This document shows, piece after piece, positions 42,128 to 51,522 of a stretch of DNA of 64,000 bases. The notes beneath the pieces are model-generated. The model searched no databases. It worked only from the letters and a program-made list of their open reading frames with translations, and had not been told where the DNA came from. The number at the start of each line of letters is the position of its first letter. Position 1 is the stretch's first letter. The stretch comes from Geotalea sp. SG265 (GTDB taxonomy: Bacteria; Desulfobacterota; Desulfuromonadia; Geobacterales; Geobacteraceae). The position numbers were made by a program, and so were the translations under genes. The DNA lies in assembly GCF_022808985.1 (NCBI RefSeq), contig NZ_JAKZFT010000004.1, forward strand, positions 1 through 64,000, written 5' to 3'.

Positions 42128-44164
42128 TCAGCCGGTCTTCAACCAGCATCGCAGCATCTCCGCCACGCTCCATGCCTGAGCCACACACCCCCGCGGCGAA
42201 TAGGGTTCTTCCGCATCGAATACCTCGTTGATGCTGCCGACGCATTTCTGGTTCAGCTGGTCCGTGAGTCCCTCCAGGAATCCCCGCGCCCCCCGCTTAT
42301 CATCGGGATGCAAGCGGAGCCAGGCATCCACGAAAGGTCCCAGCAGCCATGGCCAGACCGTTCCCTGATGGTAAGCCGCATCACGGGACCTCAGGTCGCC
42401 GAAGTATTTCTCCTTGTAATCCGGATGGCCCGGGGCCAGGGTGCGCAGGCCCACCGGGGTCAGCAGCCGTTCTTTCACCACCGTCATGACCCGCTCCCAA
42501 CGCGAGGAATCCAGCACCGGATGGCGTAGGGAGATGGCAAAGACCTGATTGGGGCGACAGGCTGAATCATCTCCTTGCTCACCGTCTACCACATCATAGA
42601 GGTACCCCCCCTCTTCATACCAGAAGCGCTTGTTGAAGGAACGACTCGCCTGGTCGGCAAGGGAGCCCAGCTGGGCGGCGTGCTTTTCATCGGATTCCTC
42701 CCGGCTCCATTTCTCCAGAAGCCGCAGGGCATTGTACCAGAGGGCGTTGATCTCCACTGCCTTCCCCCGGCGCGGCGTCACGACCCAATCCCCCACCTTG
42801 GCATCCATCCAGGTCAACTGGTAGCCTTCAGCCCCCTGGCGAAGGAGGCCATCCGTGGGATCGATGCCGATGCCGAAACGGGTTCCCGCCAGGTGCCGGT
42901 CGATGATTTCCTTCAGCTTGGGCAGGATCAGAACAAGGGTAGCCCGGTCCCTGGTTATCTCCACGTAGCGGTCCAGGGCATGGAAAAACCAGAGGGTGGC
43001 ATCGGCGGTATGGTAAAGCCCCTCCGCCTTCCCTTCGGGAAACATGTTGGGTATGAGGCCGTCGCGAATGTATTGGGCAAACGTCCGAAGAATCCATCCC
43101 GCCTCGTTCAGCCGCCCAGTGCACAGGGTAAGCCCTTCCAGGGAGATCATGGTATCCCTGCCCCAGTCGGTAAACCAATGGTAACCGGCGATGACCGTGC
43201 GGATCTCGTCTCCCATGGCATTGGCCCGAACATAATCCTCGACCCTGCCGGTGGGAGAAATGATGAACTGATCGGCAGCAAAAACCAGCTCTGCCGGCAG
43301 GCCCGACTGCGCTTCCGGATGGGCGGCCGCCAACAGAAGGCGCCGTCGCTCCTTCTCGAACCTGAAGGCTTCATCGGTGGAAAGGGCGGCGATGGTTTCC
43401 CATTTTTCCGTTGAGGCCACGAGGGTGGCGTCATCCCCCTTGGCCAGATCGACGGCGAAATAGCCGGGGGTCCAGAGATCCCCCCTGTCTTCATAGCCAC
43501 GGTTGTGCTCGATCCGATAAAAGATGTCCGGAATGGTCTTTTCTTCCAGGGTGAAAGTCCCATGCTGCCCGTGGAGCACCAGCCTGAGCTGCGGTGATTT
43601 TCTGCCGGAGGAAATCTGGTAGCGGTTTTCCACGGCCGAAAAGACATAGGAATCGATGGCCGGGGTATTCACCGGTGCATCATGGGGGCGAAAGTGGACG
43701 GTTGGCTGCAGCTTGAGCCTGACCCGCCGGTCCCCCTCCAGCATTCGGTAACTGACGTGGACGGTGTTCTGCTTGTGCAGGAGAAAGATCCTCTTTTCGA
43801 TCACCGTCCCGTTCACATGGTATTGCCAGACCGGCAGCCCATCCTCCAGGACGAAGGAAAAGAGGTTATCGGCACCGAAGAGCTCGACCGAGCCATCCCC
43901 CTTCTCGTTGCCCCCCAGCATGACGATGGTGCCGTCATCGAACCTGAGGCGCTCGGTAACCTTGCTGAAAACCATGTTGCGTCCCATGGGGGTGGGATAG
44001 GCGGCAACGAGCAGACCGTGATAGCGGCGGGTCAATGCACCGCTGACCGTCCCCGCTGCATAGCCCCCGAGGCCGTTTGTCACCAGCCACTCCCTTTTGA
44101 GGAGCACTTGTTCCCGGCTCATGTTCTCTGCCGTGAAAGGCATCTCCCTGCGCACTGATGTCAT
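42128..44164 (-). CDS. Amylo-alpha-1,6-glucosidase (glycogen debranching enzyme)
   Basis: A 678-residue bacterial GDE. The N-terminal domain has LLKREWLVTNGLGGYAAGTVSGALTRRYHGLLVA; the C-terminal (alpha/alpha)6 barrel has IAGYHWFTDWGRDTMISLEGL, LWFFHALDRYVEIT and HQGTVWPWLLGPFVDAW with the acidic residues typical of the family. It hydrolyses alpha-1,6 branch points of glycogen or maltodextrin. The ATG at 44164 overlaps the treZ stop by 4 bp with GGAGG upstream; a longer reading into treZ is not likely. It works with TreZ in the turnover of alpha-glucan into trehalose or free sugars. Confidence 0.93.
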   Translation of the reverse strand: MTSVRREMPFTAENMSREQVLLKREWLVTNGLGGYAAGTVSGALTRRYHGLLVAAYPTPMGRNMVFSKVTERLRFDDGTIVMLGGNEKGDGSVELFGADNLFSFVLEDGLPVWQYHVNGTVIEKRIFLLHKQNTVHVSYRMLEGDRRVRLKLQPTVHFRPHDAPVNTPAIDSYVFSAVENRYQISSGRKSPQLRLVLHGQHGTFTLEEKTIPDIFYRIEHNRGYEDRGDLWTPGYFAVDLAKGDDATLVASTEKWETIAALSTDEAFRFEKERRRLLLAAAHPEAQSGLPAELVFAADQFIISPTGRVEDYVRANAMGDEIRTVIAGYHWFTDWGRDTMISLEGLTLCTGRLNEAGWILRTFAQYIRDGLIPNMFPEGKAEGLYHTADATLWFFHALDRYVEITRDRATLVLILPKLKEIIDRHLAGTRFGIGIDPTDGLLRQGAEGYQLTWMDAKVGDWVVTPRRGKAVEINALWYNALRLLEKWSREESDEKHAAQLGSLADQASRSFNKRFWYEEGGYLYDVVDGEQGDDSACRPNQVFAISLRHPVLDSSRWERVMTVVKERLLTPVGLRTLAPGHPDYKEKYFGDLRSRDAAYHQGTVWPWLLGPFVDAWLRLHPDDKRGARGFLEGLTDQLNQKCVGSINEVFDAEEPYSPRGCVAQAWSVAEMLRCWLKTG

Positions 44165-46050
44165 AATCCTCCTCCAGTGGGGGCCGGAGCCAGAACAACG
44201 GCAGCATGGCCCAGAATTCTCCAGAAGTTTTCCGTCTCCGGCTCGGGGTAGCCCGAACCGCCGTATTCCGGCCTTTCGCTTGACCAGAGCACGTTCCATA
44301 CTCCATTCCCAGGGGGAGCCAGCAGCGGTTCGGGCGCCGGTCGCAGCTTCAGTTCCCGCCCGAGATTCACCAGCAGCAACCGTTCTTCCTCCCCGTACAG
44401 ATACCTGATGACGAAGCCCTCCGGGCCGAGAACGGCCCCATCCACAAAAGACGAAGCGCCGGCGCTGAAAACCACATCCTCACGCCTGAGTCTCAGCAGG
44501 TCCCGGTGCATGGCAAAGATCCGATGATGCTTCTCCCGTTCCTCCGGATGCAGGCACGACCGCTCGAATGTTGAGAAAGCGGCGGGGCTGTCCAGGCTCT
44601 CGATCACCTCAGCGGAGGCTATATTTGTGAACTGGCTGAGGAATTCCACCCTCCCCTTACGCACCAGGGTGGTCACCTCGGCACTGAGATCGGCGAAATA
44701 GAGGAATGGTGTGGACGCGGCAAATTCCTGCCCCTGGAAGAGCATGGGTGTACCGGGAGCCAGAAGCAGCAGCGTTGTGATGGCCCTGAAACTGCCTGGG
44801 CTCGTCAACTGGTGGATGCGGAATCCCCAGGCCGAATTGGCGACCTGGTCGTGGTTCTGGATGAAATTGACAAACGCCGATCTGCGTACCCCCCTGGTCG
44901 AACTTCCGCGGCGCTTGTCCTGCCAGAAATACCGCTGTCCCTGGTACAGGTAGCCGTATTTAACCGCCGAGACCAGCTCCTGGGGGGTCCCCAGGTATTC
45001 GCTGTAATAGGCCTCGTTATAGCCGGTGACGGCCGCGTGGGCGCAGTGGTGAAAATCATCGTTCCAGACCACGTCGAAGCCGAAGCCATCCTCATCCACC
45101 GGTAGCAGGCACCGTATCTGCTGGGGCTCGTTTTCCCCCACGAGGAAGACCGACTTGGCCCCCGCGGCCTGCCGCACCTTTTCGTTAATGCACGCCAGGA
45201 TGTGACGGAAAGAGGCATCGTAAATCTGCTGGGTGGCGTCGACGCGCAAACCGTCCAGATGGAACTCTTCGATCCAGTAGGCAGCATTGGCAATAAAAAA
45301 CTCCCGGACCGGACCGGATCCCTCGCCGTCGAAATTGACCGCCTCTCCCCATTCGTTCCTGTATCTATCGGTGAAATAACTATCGGAAAATTGTTGCAGG
45401 TAGTTCCCTTCCGGCCCCAGATGATTGTAGACCACATCGAGAATGACTCCCAGGCCGCAGCCGTGGGCCATGTCGACGAAGGCCCTGAAATCGTCCGGCC
45501 TGCCGTAGAGCCTGGTGGGGGCGAAAAGATTCACACCGTCGTACCCCCAGCCGAACCTGCCGGGGAAATCCGCCACCGGCATGACCTCGATGACGGTAAT
45601 CCCCAGTTCAGCAAGGAGGGGCAGCTCCTTTATCGCCCCCTGCCAGTTTCCTTCACAGGTAAAGGTCCCCAGATGCATCTCGTAAATGACATTACCTTCG
45701 GGGCTTATGCCGCTCCAAAAGGTATCGCTCCAGGGGTAGGCGGGATCGATGATGCACGAAGGGCCATGGGGACCGATGGGCTGAAAACGGGAAGCGGGAT
45801 CGGGAAACGCACCGCCGCCGTCAAGAAGGTAGCGGTAGAGATCGCCCGGTTTTGCATCTCGGGATTCCCCGGAGAAATAGCCATTTCCCTCCGCCGATAA
45901 CCGCACCGTGAAGCGTTCAACCGGTTCGCCCTGGAGATTACCCTCCACCAGGGCTTCCACAAGCTTATGTTTTGGCGCCCAGACGCGAAAATGCACACCT
46001 CCATCCGCCATCACCTCCGCTCCGACGGGCAGTCTTCTGGCACCTATCAT
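44161..46050 (-). CDS. treZ: Malto-oligosyltrehalose trehalohydrolase
   Basis: A 629-residue GH13 enzyme that releases trehalose from maltooligosyl-trehalose. It has an N-terminal E-set domain (VHFRVWAPKHKLVEALV) and barrel motifs VILDVVYNHLGPEGNY, LDGLRVDATQQIYD, VFLVGENE and FIQNHDQVANSAWG, the usual conserved regions of TreZ. The start at 46050 follows GAGGGGGG. It is the first gene of a two-gene operon with the debranching enzyme. The usual partner treY (maltooligosyltrehalose synthase) is not in this window and must be elsewhere if the TreYZ route operates. Confidence 0.93.
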   Translation of the reverse strand: MIGARRLPVGAEVMADGGVHFRVWAPKHKLVEALVEGNLQGEPVERFTVRLSAEGNGYFSGESRDAKPGDLYRYLLDGGGAFPDPASRFQPIGPHGPSCIIDPAYPWSDTFWSGISPEGNVIYEMHLGTFTCEGNWQGAIKELPLLAELGITVIEVMPVADFPGRFGWGYDGVNLFAPTRLYGRPDDFRAFVDMAHGCGLGVILDVVYNHLGPEGNYLQQFSDSYFTDRYRNEWGEAVNFDGEGSGPVREFFIANAAYWIEEFHLDGLRVDATQQIYDASFRHILACINEKVRQAAGAKSVFLVGENEPQQIRCLLPVDEDGFGFDVVWNDDFHHCAHAAVTGYNEAYYSEYLGTPQELVSAVKYGYLYQGQRYFWQDKRRGSSTRGVRRSAFVNFIQNHDQVANSAWGFRIHQLTSPGSFRAITTLLLLAPGTPMLFQGQEFAASTPFLYFADLSAEVTTLVRKGRVEFLSQFTNIASAEVIESLDSPAAFSTFERSCLHPEEREKHHRIFAMHRDLLRLRREDVVFSAGASSFVDGAVLGPEGFVIRYLYGEEERLLLVNLGRELKLRPAPEPLLAPPGNGVWNVLWSSERPEYGGSGYPEPETENFWRILGHAAVVLAPAPTGGGL

Positions 46051-46110
46051 GGAGCCCCCCCTCAAATGAACATGTTTTAATAGTACCACACTCCCGCCAC
46101 AAAAAAATAT

Positions 46111-46138
46111 TTGACACCAAGCCCGACACTGCTAGTAT
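46111..46138 (+). promoter_or_regulatory. Sigma-70-like promoter of the sugar cassette
   Basis: TTGACA at 46111-46116 and TAGTAT at 46133-46138, separated by 16 bp. It lies about 200 bp upstream of the first gene of the cassette, implying a long leader that contains pyrimidine-rich and G-rich stretches. No attenuator was recognised in it. Confidence 0.55.
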
Positions 46139-46337
46139 TGGTAATGTTTAATTATGTATGATTAATTACAAACCGCGCCCTCGTTCCCTTTGAGGGACAG
46201 GAATGGGGGGGTGAGGCGCTACCTCACATCCTTCTGCTTCACCCTCCCCCTCGCCCCCTCCCGCTTATGGAGGGGGTATATATTTACCGCCAGGCGGAAA
46301 AAAATCCCTAACTGCCTAATCCGAAGGAGGATTTTTT

Positions 46338-47462
46338 ATGACCTGTGGCAGCGTGCTTATAACGGGCGGCGCCGGATTCATCGGCTCGCACTTGGGGGAT
46401 GAGCTGCTCCGGCGCGGTTATCGCGTCCGTGTACTGGATAGCCTTCTACCCCAGGTCCACGGACCGGAAGGGCGCAGACCCGAGTATCTGGATAGGGAAA
46501 TAGAATTGATCAAAGGGGATGTTCGCGATCCCGACACGGTAAAAAAGGCGCTGGAAGGGATAGACGCCGTATTTCATCTGGCCGCCATGGTTGGCGTCGG
46601 CCAGAGCATGTACGAAATCGAGCGATACACCTCTGTGAACAACAACGGTACTGCCGTGCTTATGGAAGCCATTGTCCACAGCGGCAGGGTCGAAAAGGTG
46701 GTCGTTGCGTCCAGCATGAGCATTTACGGCGAGGGGCTTTACCATGACAGCCGGGGAAACGTGTACCACGGAGGCCGGCGAAGCCTCGAACAACTCAAGA
46801 CCGGCACCTGGGAGCTCTATAACGATGAAGGGGAACATTTGATTCCTGTTCCCACCCCCGAGTCGAAAAATCCCAATCTCGCCTCGGTCTATGCCCTTTC
46901 CAAGTATGATCAGGAACGGATGGCCATCATCGTCGGCAACGCCTACCGCATTCCGGTGGTGGCCCTGCGTTTTTTCAACGTCTTCGGCACCAGGCAGTCC
47001 CTTTCAAATCCTTACACCGGCGTGCTGGCCATCTTCGCTTCGCGGCTTTTAAACGGCAATTGTCCCCTGATCTTCGAAGACGGGCTGCAGCAACGGGATT
47101 TCGTCAGCGTCTACGATGTGGCCCAGGCATGCAGGCTTGCCCTGGAAGTCTCCCAGGACTCCGGCCAGGTTTTCAACGTGGCAAGCGGCACCAGCCACAA
47201 CATCCTTGAGGTCCTCGAACAGCTTGCCCAGCTCCTGCAGTGCGAACAAATCAAGCCGGCCATAACCAACAATTACCGTGCCGGCGACATCAGGCATTGC
47301 TTCGCCGATATTACGGCAGCCCAGACGCTGCTCGGCTACCGGCCGCTGGTGAGCTTCGAAGAGGGGCTGGCGGAGCTGGCGGAATGGCTCCGGGGGCAGA
47401 TCCCGGAAGATTATGCCCCCATTGCCCACGCGGAACTTTCCGCTCGGGGGCTGACCCTATGA
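46338..47462 (+). CDS. NAD-dependent sugar epimerase/dehydratase
   Basis: A 374-residue extended short-chain dehydrogenase. It has the NAD motif TGGAGFIGSHLGDELL at the N-terminus, SSMSIYGEG and the catalytic YALSKYDQERM (Tyr-x3-Lys), then RFFNVFGTRQSLSNPYTG and FVSVYDVAQACRLALE. It resembles nucleotide-sugar 4-epimerases such as dTDP-L-rhamnose 4-epimerase. The start has AAGGAGG seven bases upstream. First gene of a nine-gene cassette; its stop overlaps the next start. It probably forms a nucleotide sugar used by the downstream glycosyltransferases. Confidence 0.9.
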   Translation: MTCGSVLITGGAGFIGSHLGDELLRRGYRVRVLDSLLPQVHGPEGRRPEYLDREIELIKGDVRDPDTVKKALEGIDAVFHLAAMVGVGQSMYEIERYTSVNNNGTAVLMEAIVHSGRVEKVVVASSMSIYGEGLYHDSRGNVYHGGRRSLEQLKTGTWELYNDEGEHLIPVPTPESKNPNLASVYALSKYDQERMAIIVGNAYRIPVVALRFFNVFGTRQSLSNPYTGVLAIFASRLLNGNCPLIFEDGLQQRDFVSVYDVAQACRLALEVSQDSGQVFNVASGTSHNILEVLEQLAQLLQCEQIKPAITNNYRAGDIRHCFADITAAQTLLGYRPLVSFEEGLAELAEWLRGQIPEDYAPIAHAELSARGLTL

Positions 47463-49537
47463 GTTTTCCGGCCAAGGAGGCGAAAAAGGCGGAGACGCTC
47501 CCCACCCATCTGGGCCTCGTGGAATGGTTCCGGCCGGGCGAGTTCGCCCGTGTCGAGAATGTCCTAGCCCTCATGAAAAAAATCGGCATCAGGAGCCTGA
47601 GGACGGGGGTGTCGTGGGCAGACTGGTATACGGCAGACGGAACAGCCTGGTACGAATGGCTGATTCCGCGCTTGGCCGCCGAAGTCGAAATTCTCCCCTG
47701 TTTCCTCTACACCCCTCCGTCAATAGGCATCGAGCCCAAAACCTCATCCCCTCCTGTGCGCAGCAAGGACTACGCCGACTTCCTGGACCTGTTCACCAGC
47801 CGTTTCGGCAGGCATTACGAATGGGTGGAACTATGGAACGAGCCCAACAATCTGAGCGAATGGGATTGGACCCTTGATCCCCACTGGACGAAATTCGGCG
47901 AAATGATCGGCGGCGCCGCCTACTGGATGAAGCAGCGCGGTAAAAAGACCATCCTGGGGGGCATGAGCCCGGTGGACGGCCACTGGCTCTGCCGCATGTT
48001 CGAGCTGGGGGTCATGGACTACGTGGACGTGGTCGGCATTCACGGGTTTCCCGACATTTTCGATTACACCTGGAAGGGCTGGGGAAAAAACATCGAGATG
48101 GTGCAGGAAGTACTTAACAGCAAGGGAAGCGGGTGCCAGATCTGGGTGACGGAAGCGGGATTTTCCACCTGGCAGCACGACGAACTGAAGCAGATGGGGG
48201 TATTTCTGGACTTTCTTCAGGCTCCGGCCGAAAGAATCTACTGGTACGGGGTCGATGACCTGGATCCGGCCCTTGCCGCAGTCAACCGTTTCCATCTGGA
48301 CGAGCGAGAGTATTTCTTCGGGTTGCGCAAGTCGGATGGCGCCCCCAAACTCTTGTGCCGGCTCATGGAAGATGGAGGACTTCCGGCCGTTCGCCGTATT
48401 GCGGAAGGTTTTCCCGCTCCGGTCGCTTACCCCGGGGAAAAGGGAAAAGGGATACTTATCACCGGCGGCGCCGGCTTCATCGGCACCAACCTTGCCGATC
48501 GGCTGCTGGCTGCGGGGGAACGGGTCATCATCTACGATAACCTATCGCGGATGGGAGTGGAGAAGAACCTGCTCTGGCTCCGGGAAAAATACGGCGACCG
48601 GCTCGAAGTGCGCATTGCCGACATCCGCAACACCCTCTCTTTGGAACAGGCGGTTGCAGAGGCAAAGAACGTCTTTCACTTTTCCGCCCAGGTAGCCGTC
48701 ACCACCAGCGTGGAAAATCCCGCAGCCGATTTCACGATCAATGCCGCCGGCGCCTTTGCCCTGCTGGAGGCCATCCGCAAGGCGCCCTCTCCCCCGACGC
48801 TACTGTTCACATCGACCAATAAGGTCTATGGGGCGATGGACGGGGTGAAGCTGCTGAAGAGGAGCCAGCGTTACGAACCTGTCGATGCTGCCCTGCAGTC
48901 CTTCGGCATGGGGGAAGATGCTCCCTTGAATTTCCTGAGTCCTTACGGCTGCTCCAAGGGATGCGTCGATCAATACGTGCTGGACTACGCCCACACTTAC
49001 GGCATTCAAGCTGCCGTCTTCCGCATGAGCTGCATCTACGGCCCCCATCAGTTCGGTACCGAGGACCAGGGCTGGGTTGCCCATTTCGCCATACGGACCC
49101 TTTGCAACCAGCCCATCAGTCTCTATGGAGATGGCCGCCAAGTGCGCGATCTGCTCTTCGTGGAGGATCTGGTGGATGCCTTCCTTCTCGCCCGGCAGTT
49201 GATGCCCCGGATATCGGGACAGGCCTTCAATATCGGCGGGGGACCGGAGCGGTCGGCAAGCCTTCTGGAACTCCTCCAGCTGCTCCAGGAGATCCATGGC
49301 GACCTTCCTTCCATCAGCTTCGGCGACTGGCGAACCGGCGATCAGCGGTACTACATATCCGACATCAGGAAGTTTTCCCGCATTTCCGGCTGGAAGCCGC
49401 GCCATTCCGTGGAAGACGGAGTGAAAAAACTATACGAATGGCTGGCGGCCTCCCTAAAAACCGGCAGGCGGACCACCTCTAGGGATTTCCCCACCCCTCC
49501 CATCTATCCCTCGGCAGCAGCGGAGGCAATGACGTGA
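47459..49537 (+). CDS. Glycoside hydrolase-nucleotide sugar epimerase fusion
   Basis: A 692-residue two-domain protein. Residues about 1-310 form a GH-A clan TIM barrel like GH39/GH5 enzymes, with WNEPNN (E128 as acid/base) and TEAGFS (E232 as nucleophile). Residues about 330-680 are an extended SDR with ILITGGAGFIGTNLADRLL at 332-350, STNKVYGAMDG and SPYGCSKGCVDQYV, similar to CDP-paratose 2-epimerases or dTDP-glucose dehydratases. No signal peptide is seen, so both act in the cytoplasm. The start at 47459 is in the ATGA overlap with the previous stop. I know of no well-studied protein with this pairing. Confidence 0.88.
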   Translation: MSFPAKEAKKAETLPTHLGLVEWFRPGEFARVENVLALMKKIGIRSLRTGVSWADWYTADGTAWYEWLIPRLAAEVEILPCFLYTPPSIGIEPKTSSPPVRSKDYADFLDLFTSRFGRHYEWVELWNEPNNLSEWDWTLDPHWTKFGEMIGGAAYWMKQRGKKTILGGMSPVDGHWLCRMFELGVMDYVDVVGIHGFPDIFDYTWKGWGKNIEMVQEVLNSKGSGCQIWVTEAGFSTWQHDELKQMGVFLDFLQAPAERIYWYGVDDLDPALAAVNRFHLDEREYFFGLRKSDGAPKLLCRLMEDGGLPAVRRIAEGFPAPVAYPGEKGKGILITGGAGFIGTNLADRLLAAGERVIIYDNLSRMGVEKNLLWLREKYGDRLEVRIADIRNTLSLEQAVAEAKNVFHFSAQVAVTTSVENPAADFTINAAGAFALLEAIRKAPSPPTLLFTSTNKVYGAMDGVKLLKRSQRYEPVDAALQSFGMGEDAPLNFLSPYGCSKGCVDQYVLDYAHTYGIQAAVFRMSCIYGPHQFGTEDQGWVAHFAIRTLCNQPISLYGDGRQVRDLLFVEDLVDAFLLARQLMPRISGQAFNIGGGPERSASLLELLQLLQEIHGDLPSISFGDWRTGDQRYYISDIRKFSRISGWKPRHSVEDGVKKLYEWLAASLKTGRRTTSRDFPTPPIYPSAAAEAMT

Positions 49538-50499
49538 TGCATTCCATGCGGGCAGCAGTCATCACAGGTCCGGGACAGGCCGGACTGACCCAGGTTCCCA
49601 TACCCGATCCGGGGCCAGGCGATCTTTTGATAAAGGTCGAAGGATGCGGCGTCTGTCCGTCCAATCTGCCCCTGTGGCAGGGAAGGCCCTGGTTCACCTA
49701 TCCAGCCCCCCCCGGAAATCCCGGACATGAAGGATGGGGAACCGTGGCAGCAATCGGTCCCTCTGCCAAAGGCTTCGCCCAGGGGGACCGGGTGACCTTT
49801 CTGTCGTCACAGGCTTACGCCGAGTATGACCTGGTCCCGGCCGAAGCGGCGGTGAAGCTGCCCTCCTCCTTGGACGGCAGGGCCTTCCCCGGTGAGCCGG
49901 TCGGTTGCGCCGTCAACGTCTTTCACCGCAGCCGCATCGAAGCGGGTCAGACGGTTGCGGTCATCGGTGCCGGATTTCTCGGCATAGTCTTTACGGCGCT
50001 GGCAGCCGCAAAAGGTGCCCGGGTGGTTGCCATGGGCAGGCGTGAGACAGCCCTCGATCTGGCGAAGAAATACGGCGCCGCAGAGACGGTCCGGATGGAC
50101 GACCACTACCGGATCGTCGAGTACATGAAGGAGATGACCAATGGAATGGGCTGCGACCGGGTCGTCGAGGCGACCGGCTTTCAGTGGCCGCTGGATCTGG
50201 CCGGCGAACTGGTCCGGGAACGAGGCGCCCTCGTCATAGCCGGCTATCACCAGGACAGTCCCCGGCAGGTCAACCTCCAGCAGTGGAACTGGAAGGGAAT
50301 CGATGTGATCAATGCCCACGAGCGGGACCGGAATGTTTATCTGGAAGGAATCCGGGAAGGTATCAAAGCGGTAGAAGCAGGACTCTTCCGCCTCGACGAC
50401 CTGATAACCCACGACTTCACCCTGATGGAGCTGAATCGAGCCTACTTGGCACTGACCGAACGCCCCGAAGGGTTCATCAAGGGAATAATCCGGATGTAA
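49537..50499 (+). CDS. MDR-type (alcohol/sorbitol) dehydrogenase
   Basis: A 320-residue medium-chain dehydrogenase with VEGCGVCPSNLPLWQG (catalytic zinc Cys), NPGHEGWGTVAAIG (His-Glu zinc site) and the Rossmann motif VIGAGFLGIVFTALAAAKGA. The four-Cys structural zinc loop is missing, so it is shorter than typical ADHs (about 350). It overlaps the previous stop by one base; a GTG three bases earlier is an alternative start. Probable role: oxidation or reduction of a sugar or sugar alcohol intermediate, together with the next oxidoreductase. Confidence 0.87.
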   Translation: MHSMRAAVITGPGQAGLTQVPIPDPGPGDLLIKVEGCGVCPSNLPLWQGRPWFTYPAPPGNPGHEGWGTVAAIGPSAKGFAQGDRVTFLSSQAYAEYDLVPAEAAVKLPSSLDGRAFPGEPVGCAVNVFHRSRIEAGQTVAVIGAGFLGIVFTALAAAKGARVVAMGRRETALDLAKKYGAAETVRMDDHYRIVEYMKEMTNGMGCDRVVEATGFQWPLDLAGELVRERGALVIAGYHQDSPRQVNLQQWNWKGIDVINAHERDRNVYLEGIREGIKAVEAGLFRLDDLITHDFTLMELNRAYLALTERPEGFIKGIIRM

Positions 50500-50520
50500 T
50501 CTCCTAAGAAAGGAAAACGA

Positions 50521-51522
50521 ATGGGCAAGAGTCACACCCGCCGGCCGCGACTGGGCTTTCTCGGCACCGGCTGGATCGGGCGGCACCGCATGGAGGCCAT
50601 CCACCGTTCCGGTGCGGCGGAGGTTACCGCCATCGCCGACATCGCGCCGGAGAATGCACGGCAGGCGGCACGGGTCGCCCCGGATGCGGTTGTCGTCGAT
50701 TCCCTGGATGACCTTTTATCCATGAGGACTCTGGACGGCATCGTCATCGCCACCCCCAATGCCGGCCACTCCACCCAAGCCATCCAGGCTCTGGAAGCAG
50801 GTTTCGCCGTCTTCTGCCAGAAACCCCTGGCCCGCACCGCCGAAGAGACCCGGCAGGTGGTGGAGACTGCCCGCAGGGCGGACCGGCTCCTCTCGGTGGA
50901 TTTCTCCTACCGGTATACGGATGGCTTTCAGAAGATCCATCAGCTGGCCACATCGGGGAGCCTGGGGGACATCTACGCCGCCGATCTGGTTTTCCACAAT
51001 GCCTACGGCCCGGACAAGCCCTGGTTTTACGATGCCGCCCTCTCCGGCGGTGGCTGTCTCATGGATCTCGGCATCCACCTCATCGACCTCGCCCTGTGGG
51101 TCCTGGACTTTCCCCGGCTAAAGGCCGTCTCCAGCTCCATCTACGCGGGTGGGAGCAAGCTCAATGGCCCGGGAATGGTGGAAGACTACGCCGTGGCATC
51201 GCTGGGGACTGAAAACGGCAGCATCGTCCGCATCGCCTGCTCCTGGAACCTCCCAGCAGGCCAGGATGCGGTCATCGAATCGACCTTTTTCGGCACCAAG
51301 GGGGGAGCCCGTTTCAGCAACATCAACGGCTCTTTTTACGACTTCACGGCGGAACGTTTCACCGGCACCTCCCGGGAAACCCTCTCCGTTCCTCCGGAGG
51401 AATGGGGAGGACGGGCCGCACTGGCCTGGGTGGAACAACTGCAACATGGGGGCGCTTTCTCCCCAGCGACGGAAAATCTCCTGCTGACCGCAGCAGCACT
51501 GGATGCAGCCTATGGCCGTTAA
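50521..51522 (+). CDS. Gfo/Idh/MocA family oxidoreductase
   Basis: A 333-residue NAD(P)-dependent sugar oxidoreductase. It has the N-terminal Rossmann motif LGFLGTGWIGRHRMEAI, the EKP-like motif changed to CQKPLARTAEE, and GGGCLMDLGIHLIDLALW in the C-terminal domain with the His-Asp/His pair. The Glu of the usual EKP is replaced by Gln while the catalytic Lys is kept. It follows the MDR gene by 21 bp with AAAGGAAAA upstream. Likely acts on a free or nucleotide-bound sugar, e.g. inositol- or uronate-type substrates. Confidence 0.88.
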   Translation: MGKSHTRRPRLGFLGTGWIGRHRMEAIHRSGAAEVTAIADIAPENARQAARVAPDAVVVDSLDDLLSMRTLDGIVIATPNAGHSTQAIQALEAGFAVFCQKPLARTAEETRQVVETARRADRLLSVDFSYRYTDGFQKIHQLATSGSLGDIYAADLVFHNAYGPDKPWFYDAALSGGGCLMDLGIHLIDLALWVLDFPRLKAVSSSIYAGGSKLNGPGMVEDYAVASLGTENGSIVRIACSWNLPAGQDAVIESTFFGTKGGARFSNINGSFYDFTAERFTGTSRETLSVPPEEWGGRAALAWVEQLQHGGAFSPATENLLLTAAALDAAYGR

